This document shows, in pieces, positions 61,797-64,000 of a stretch of 64,000 bases of DNA. The position numbers were made by a program, and so were the translations under genes. The first letter of the stretch is position 1. Each line of letters begins with the position of its first letter. The DNA is from a virus. The stretch lies in the IMG/VR virus record IMGVR_UViG_3300035698_022738, positions 1-64,000 of that record, one strand, 5' to 3'. The notes beneath the pieces are model-generated. The model saw only the letters and a program-made list of their open reading frames with translations, did not search any database and was not told the DNA's origin.

Positions 61797-62509
61797 AATC
61801 GAGACTTAGAATTGATGGAGTTCCTTGCACTGTGTTTGAGGGATTGTTTCATACGTGCAAGCTAGACTCGGTTGTTGTTGAAGCCGGACAGATTCTAGTT
61901 CCATTTGAAGTTGAAACATCAGAGGGAACCTGTCTGACAGGGGATGCTGGTGATTGGCTGATACGTGTTGATGGGGAATTGTACCCGTGTACGGACAGCA
62001 AGTTTAGAGACGCTTGTGGGGTGGTGGAGAACAAAGAATGGATGTTCAAGACATCTATCAAAGGTTATGACATGGGTAAGGGAAGTCAAATGAGTGAACT
62101 AACACCCGTATCATTTGTTCAGGATGATGGTGATCACCGATGGCCGCCAACATGTGAAGTTTGCAAAAAAGAGATGGAGTGCGACCATGCTGAAGAATGG
62201 AAAGATGGAACTCTGGTCGAGCGTGTACCGTTTGCTACGGGCTATTCTATCCATGCGTCATCTTTCGACTTGGCAACTTGGCCGGAAGGCCGTCGTATTG
62301 ATGTAACAGACGAAGGGTGGGAAGAAGGCCCAATCTGCTTCGAGTGCTTTAAGAAAATGTTGCATGCCCATGAGATGTATAAAGCTCTGGAATGGATAAT
62401 TAACGTGGAAGGTGGTGCAGGGCTGGCGGGGGGTGAGCCGCAGATAGGTGAAATGTCGACTGCGATAGATGCTGGCAAGGCCGCTATTGACAAAGTGGGA
62501 GTGAGATGA
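61793..62509 (+). CDS. Unknown protein with zinc-ribbon-like cysteine pairs
   Basis: This 238-residue protein is coupled to the polymerase gene (ATGA). The N-terminal ~85 residues (DAGDWLIRVDGELYPCTDSKF) look like a PGDYG-type domain that is common in phage proteins. The middle has CEVCKKEMEC and further CFECFKKM, possible zinc ligands; the C terminus is helical. Function unknown; could be a polymerase accessory by position only. Confidence 0.65.
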   Translation: MKSRLRIDGVPCTVFEGLFHTCKLDSVVVEAGQILVPFEVETSEGTCLTGDAGDWLIRVDGELYPCTDSKFRDACGVVENKEWMFKTSIKGYDMGKGSQMSELTPVSFVQDDGDHRWPPTCEVCKKEMECDHAEEWKDGTLVERVPFATGYSIHASSFDLATWPEGRRIDVTDEGWEEGPICFECFKKMLHAHEMYKALEWIINVEGGAGLAGGEPQIGEMSTAIDAGKAAIDKVGVR

Positions 62510-62539
62510 AAAAAATGAATAGCAGAACGGGAGAGAGTG

Positions 62540-62776
62540 ATGGGTGATTGGCTGACGTGGTGTAACGTACTTGACAACGAACAGGTTGCGCGGTTGGAGG
62601 CAATCGAGGCGCGAGCGAAGGCTGTGGCTGACAACGAAACAGGTATTGCTGGCGATGCTGAGATACGACTGGAAATCAATGCTCGACCCGACATACCTTG
62701 GCTGCTGGAACTGGTCAGCGATTTGGTAGCCAGTATCGAAAGCGAAGTTGAAAATTCAATGGGGGATGATATCTGA
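62540..62776 (+). CDS. Small acidic helical protein
   Basis: Start at ATG 62540 after CGGGAGAGA; 78 residues, acidic, helical (EQVARLEAIEARAKAVADNE). Overlaps the next gene's ATG. Its sequence style (Ala/Glu-rich, short) matches the next gene, possibly a related pair. Function unknown. Confidence 0.65.
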   Translation: MGDWLTWCNVLDNEQVARLEAIEARAKAVADNETGIAGDAEIRLEINARPDIPWLLELVSDLVASIESEVENSMGDDI

Positions 62777-63057
62777 TGAGTAATGGAGTAGCAAAGGCAA
62801 TGATGGAGCGTATTGATCAGCTGGTAGCAGAGCGGGATACACTACTAGCAGATGGGCGGACTGTAATTCGTGAGCGCGACAAAGCCTTGGCCGAGTTGGA
62901 TACCCAGGCTGCCGAGATTGAGCGACTGCGAGGTATCATCAACGAGGCGCACGGCCTGTTTAGCACGATTGCATTCGACTGCGAGGATGAGGACGTGTCC
63001 GAGCAGGCTGCCAGTTATGCGGTGCACGTAATTGAGCAAATGGAGGCTTCTCTATGA
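62776..63057 (+). CDS. Small coiled-coil protein
   Basis: This 93-residue protein has residues ~10-60 as a heptad-rich coiled coil (RIDQLVAERDTLLADGRTVI...LAELDTQAAEIERLRG). Coupled on both sides by overlaps. May oligomerise; role unknown. Confidence 0.7.
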   Translation: MSNGVAKAMMERIDQLVAERDTLLADGRTVIRERDKALAELDTQAAEIERLRGIINEAHGLFSTIAFDCEDEDVSEQAASYAVHVIEQMEASL

Positions 63058-63683
63058 GTGAATGTCGGGCGGCAATCGTTGGAGCAGATTTGAAGGGTGA
63101 GCGGAGTCCACAAGATTTCTACCGGACACCCTCAGAGGCCGTTACGTCTCTCATGAAGAGAGAGACCTTTCCCGGTCTTGTTTGGGAACCAGCGTGTGGT
63201 GACGGGGCAATCAGTGAAGTCCTTTTAGATTACAAGGGGCATGAGTATGTACCAAACGGAGGGAAGGGGCCAAAAGACGGGGTATACAGCTCTGACAAGT
63301 ATGATTGGGGATATGGCGTTCCAGGAGTTGATTTCCTGGGGTCAGTGGATGCTCTTCCGCTGAATACAGTGGATCATGTGGTGACAAATCCCCCTTACGG
63401 TGTGGCAAAAGAATTTGTCCAACGAGCGTTGTATGTGACAACAGGCAAGGTTGCCATGTTCCTGAAGCTCACTTTCCTGGAGGGCAAGGGGCGTCATGTG
63501 TTCCTGGACCATAGTCCTCTGAGATCGGTCTATGTTTTCTCGGGGCGTGTCAAGGTCTACCGTCATGACATCGAAAATTTAGACTCTAGGCCGACTGGTT
63601 ATTTTTGTTACGCATGGTTCATTTGGGAGCATGGCTACCGAGGAAAGCCTGAGATTGACTGGATATATGAGGCAGGGATGTAA
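63054..63683 (+). CDS. DNA methyltransferase-like protein (NPPY)
   Basis: This 209-residue protein has DFYRTPSEAV at the N terminus, SAM motif WEPACGDGAISEVL near residue 43, and catalytic NPPYG near 112, the signature of N6-adenine (and some N4-cytosine) methyltransferases. No target recognition domain is visible. Together with the MT-A70 gene it would modify phage DNA against restriction or, less likely, another substrate. Coupled to the coiled-coil gene. Confidence 0.85.
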   Translation: MSECRAAIVGADLKGERSPQDFYRTPSEAVTSLMKRETFPGLVWEPACGDGAISEVLLDYKGHEYVPNGGKGPKDGVYSSDKYDWGYGVPGVDFLGSVDALPLNTVDHVVTNPPYGVAKEFVQRALYVTTGKVAMFLKLTFLEGKGRHVFLDHSPLRSVYVFSGRVKVYRHDIENLDSRPTGYFCYAWFIWEHGYRGKPEIDWIYEAGM

Positions 63684-63686
63684 GGC

Positions 63687-63950
63687 ATGAGAAATTTTAT
63701 CAAGAATTTGTTTTCTCCATCTCGTTGCTACATGTTCTTTTTTTCCTACACTTATGATGCAGATGGCTTCTCTGGTCAGGGGTTTGGAAATGATCGGTTT
63801 TGGATTCGAGGGAAGATAACACATGAAAAAATAAGGGAGATAGAGAATCTTTTGAAGTATTCGATTCCGGAAATTGTACTGCCAGAGAACCATGACAATC
63901 TCGATTATTTCAATATTGTCTCTCTTGGATGGGAACGTATTTGGGAGTAA
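63687..63950 (+). CDS. Small unknown protein
   Basis: This 87-residue protein starts three bases after the methyltransferase stop (TAAGGC before ATG). Hydrophobic/aromatic N terminus (CYMFFFSYTYDADGF) then a KITHEKIREIENLLK helix. No recognised family. Confidence 0.65.
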   Translation: MRNFIKNLFSPSRCYMFFFSYTYDADGFSGQGFGNDRFWIRGKITHEKIREIENLLKYSIPEIVLPENHDNLDYFNIVSLGWERIWE

Positions 63951-63954
63951 ATGC

Positions 63955-64000
63955 ATGAAACTGAGTGTCTCCATTAACCAGCCGGATGAAAAATATTTGG
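63955..64000 (+). CDS. Start of a further gene, cut by the window end
   Basis: ATG 63955 after GGGAGTAAATGC opens a frame (MKLSVSINQPDEKYL) that runs off the window. Nothing can be said of its product. Confidence 0.5.
   Translation, partial: MKLSVSINQPDEKYL

Noticed and set aside
1-64000. Minus-strand open frames
   Set aside because: Many run antisense to strong + strand genes, lack ribosome sites and show no family motifs; they are shadows of real coding sequence.
1-64000. CRISPR arrays, tRNA genes, integrase or attachment sites
   Set aside because: No regularly spaced repeats, cloverleaf with CCA end, or recombinase motifs were seen by eye; a tRNA scan would be decisive.

Overview
The window is one stretch of a tailed double-stranded DNA bacteriophage genome. 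Every gene I can support lies on the + strand, genes are tightly packed with many ATGA/TGATG stop-start overlaps, and no host housekeeping gene, rRNA or tRNA was seen. A tail assembly chaperone pair, one ~900-residue tape-measure protein and no sheath protein point to a long non-contractile (siphovirus-type) tail. The host is bacterial (sigma70-type promoters, a lipoprotein signal, a SpoIID-type cell-wall lysin), but I cannot name it.

Layout. 1-11.4 kb: modular proteins, probably virion-associated, that share a striking motif, KHLPGQH(E/D)Q..(S)HG.WA, ten copies in four proteins. The motif punctuates tandem copies of an unknown module and ADP-ribosyltransferase-like, JAMM-peptidase-like and GNAT-like modules. 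8.5-19 kb, interleaved with and following these: a sugar cassette with three glycosyltransferase genes (one a tandem GT2-GT2-HhH fusion), an SDR epimerase/dehydratase, a Gfo/Idh oxidoreductase, a DegT-type aminotransferase, a left-handed beta-helix acyltransferase and a small methyltransferase. Together these look like a route to an acylated amino sugar and its transfer. 19-34.8 kb: head-tail connector, tail tube with a BNR propeller, chaperones, tape measure, hub, long fibre proteins and a truncated fibre relic. 34.9-38.5 kb: a CheY-like receiver, a GH-like/SpoIID-like lysin with a Pro-Asp linker, a holin candidate and a strong terminator.

38.5-44.2 kb: replication genes (UvsW-like helicase, DnaB-like helicase, DnaG-like primase). 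44.2-49.4 kb: an accessory region with an orphan Phd/YefM antitoxin, a lipoprotein, an MT-A70 methyltransferase, two almost identical 45-residue membrane-protein genes flanking a three-gene insert, small exported proteins and a palindrome-rich island after a terminator. 49.5-50.05 kb: a near-consensus promoter followed by about 500 bases without a convincing gene, ending in a 24-bp inverted repeat plus T-tract. This is a candidate large structured non-coding RNA. 50-64 kb: a GHKL ATPase with an HExxH motif, small proteins separated by structured intergenic RNA elements (one hairpin class occurs twice with compensatory stem changes), a UvrD-type helicase, a sigma-factor-like protein, a second orphan antitoxin, a uracil-DNA-glycosylase/family-A DNA polymerase fusion, an NPPY methyltransferase and several unknowns.

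The most interesting items are the KHLPGQH-punctuated modular proteins, the amino-sugar cassette, the ~500-nt candidate RNA, the repeated hairpin element, the GHKL-HExxH protein, and a CGTTwTATATA-type upstream motif that may be a phage-specific promoter read by the phage sigma-like factor. Function calls rest on motif recognition by eye. No database search was run.
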